Shown here: piece by piece, positions 5,400 to 6,379 of the stretch
Numbering within the stretch: position 1 is the first letter of the stretch
How the letters are laid out: every line of letters starts with the position of its first letter
The notes under the pieces: model-generated
What the model was told of the DNA's origin: nothing
Databases searched by the model: none
Seen by the model: only the letters and a program-made list of their open reading frames with translations
Assembly: GCA_949948825.1 (NCBI GenBank)
Contig: CATLIJ010000153.1
Coordinates: 1 to 6,379 of the forward strand
Reading direction: 5' to 3'
DNA length: 6,379 bases
Source: an uncultured Clostridiaceae bacterium
GTDB lineage: Bacteria > Bacillota > Clostridia > Lachnospirales > Lachnospiraceae
Program-made: the position numbers and the translations under genes

Positions 5400-6379
5400 A
5401 TGAATATTATCATTATCGGCTGCGGCAAAGTAGGCTTTGCCCTGGCAGAGGGCCTGACCCTGGAAAACCATGATGTCACCATCATAGATTCCTCTGCTGA
5501 ACGGCTCCAGGATGCAACAGAGGAGCTGGACTTAATGTATACGGTTGGCAATGGCTCCAGTATCAACACGCTTCTGGAGGCTGGCGCTGCTGACGCAGAT
5601 TTGATCATCGCTGTAACCGGATCGGATGAACTGAACCTGCTGTGCTGCCTGATTGCCAACAAACAGTGGAAATGCCATACTGTGGCGCGGGTCCGCAATC
5701 CCATTTACAACAAAGAGATTGAGCTGATCCGAAAGAGCCTTGGCATCTCCATGATCATCAATCCGGAGCTGGCTGCATCTGCCGAGATTGCAAGGCTTTT
5801 GCGGTTTCCCTCTGCCATCAAGATTGACACCTTTGCCAAGGGCCGGGTGGAGCTGTTAAAATTCCGCATCCGCCCTGAATTTCAGCTGGACCAGATTTCT
5901 ATTGCCGAGCTTCCTCACCGGGCCAAGTGCGATATTCTGGTGGCTGGCATTGAGCGGGGGGAGGACGCCCACATCCCCAATGGTAACTTTGTGCTGCAGA
6001 ATGGAGATCTGCTTTCCATCATCGCTTCTCCCAAAAACGCTGCGGCATTTTTCCGCAACATTGGCCTTGCCACCAATCAGGTGAAAAACTGTATGATCGT
6101 AGGAGGCGGCACCATCGCTGTATATCTGGCCAGACAGCTTTTGGAGATGAAGATCCGGGTAGCGATCATTGACAAGGATTTAAAAAGATGTCAGGAGCTG
6201 AACGAGCATCTGCCGGAGGCAGTAATCATCCACGGGGACGGAACCAGCAGAAAGCTGCTTTTGGAGGAAAACTTAGAGGGCGCGGAGGCTTTTGCCGCTC
6301 TCACCAATATGGATGAGGAGAACATTATGCTGTCTTTGTTTGCCAGAGGCCACTCCAAAGCAAAGCTGATCACAAAGGT
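5400..6379 (+). CDS. trkA: Trk potassium uptake system NAD-binding subunit TrkA, 3' end cut by window edge
   Basis: Peripheral membrane RCK protein that binds NAD(H) or other nucleotides and gates the TrkH/KtrB-type potassium channel subunit. Translated by hand from the ATG at 5400, which follows GGAG at a suitable distance; 326 complete codons are in the window, against about 450 in full-length TrkA. The first RCK_N Rossmann fold starts with IIIIGCGKVGFALA (3-16), with D30 at the end of the second strand. A TrkA_C-type segment follows at about 135-225. The second RCK_N fold begins at MIVGGGTIAVYLARQL (from residue 232) and carries HGDGTS near 278. This double RCK layout is that of TrkA rather than the single-domain KtrA. 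The second TrkA_C domain lies beyond the right edge. A trkH gene would be expected downstream, but none can be seen here. The gene has its own promoter and no evident link to the sugar-acid operon. Confidence 0.93.
   Translation, partial: MNIIIIGCGKVGFALAEGLTLENHDVTIIDSSAERLQDATEELDLMYTVGNGSSINTLLEAGAADADLIIAVTGSDELNLLCCLIANKQWKCHTVARVRNPIYNKEIELIRKSLGISMIINPELAASAEIARLLRFPSAIKIDTFAKGRVELLKFRIRPEFQLDQISIAELPHRAKCDILVAGIERGEDAHIPNGNFVLQNGDLLSIIASPKNAAAFFRNIGLATNQVKNCMIVGGGTIAVYLARQLLEMKIRVAIIDKDLKRCQELNEHLPEAVIIHGDGTSRKLLLEENLEGAEAFAALTNMDEENIMLSLFARGHSKAKLITK

Overview
The window looks like part of a chromosome from an anaerobic Firmicute, most likely a Clostridia/Lachnospiraceae-type gut bacterium. 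This is inferred from moderate GC content, strong AGGAGG-type ribosome binding sites, AT-rich intergenic regions and the closest family flavours of the proteins. No rRNA, tRNA, CRISPR array, insertion sequence or prophage gene is visible, and no species can be named from the sequence alone.

Layout. Positions 1-3273 hold a three-gene operon on the minus strand. Read in its own direction it is an iron-containing alcohol dehydrogenase (3273 to 2119), a PdxA2-type 4-phospho-sugar-acid dehydrogenase (2054 to 966) and a four-carbon acid sugar kinase of the former DUF1537 family (991 to 1). The kinase runs off the left edge with its C-terminal part missing. Positions 3274-3470 are an AT-rich divergent intergenic region with repeated motifs. 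Positions 3471-5252 on the plus strand encode a 593-residue regulator with a PrpR-type N-terminal sensor domain, a degenerate sigma54-type AAA+ domain and a Fis-type helix-turn-helix. Positions 5253-5399 carry a weak terminator-like hairpin and a good sigma-A promoter. From 5400 to the right edge is a TrkA potassium-transport subunit, cut off after about 326 residues.

How the parts work together. The kinase and PdxA2 form a recognised catabolic pair: the kinase makes a 4-phospho-threonate or -erythronate type product, and PdxA2 oxidises and decarboxylates it to dihydroxyacetone phosphate. The alcohol dehydrogenase is not part of the described two-step pathway, so it may supply an extra upstream or redox-balancing step. 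The divergently transcribed PrpR-like protein is the obvious candidate for the local, substrate-responsive regulator. It lacks the GAFTGA loop and the Walker B acidic residues, so it probably does not act as a sigma54 activator. trkA has its own promoter and appears unrelated to the catabolic operon.

The points most worth a second look are the degenerate sigma54-type regulator, the unexplained alcohol dehydrogenase in the pdxA2-kinase operon, the repeated elements in the divergent promoter region, and the terminator-like hairpin inside the regulator gene.
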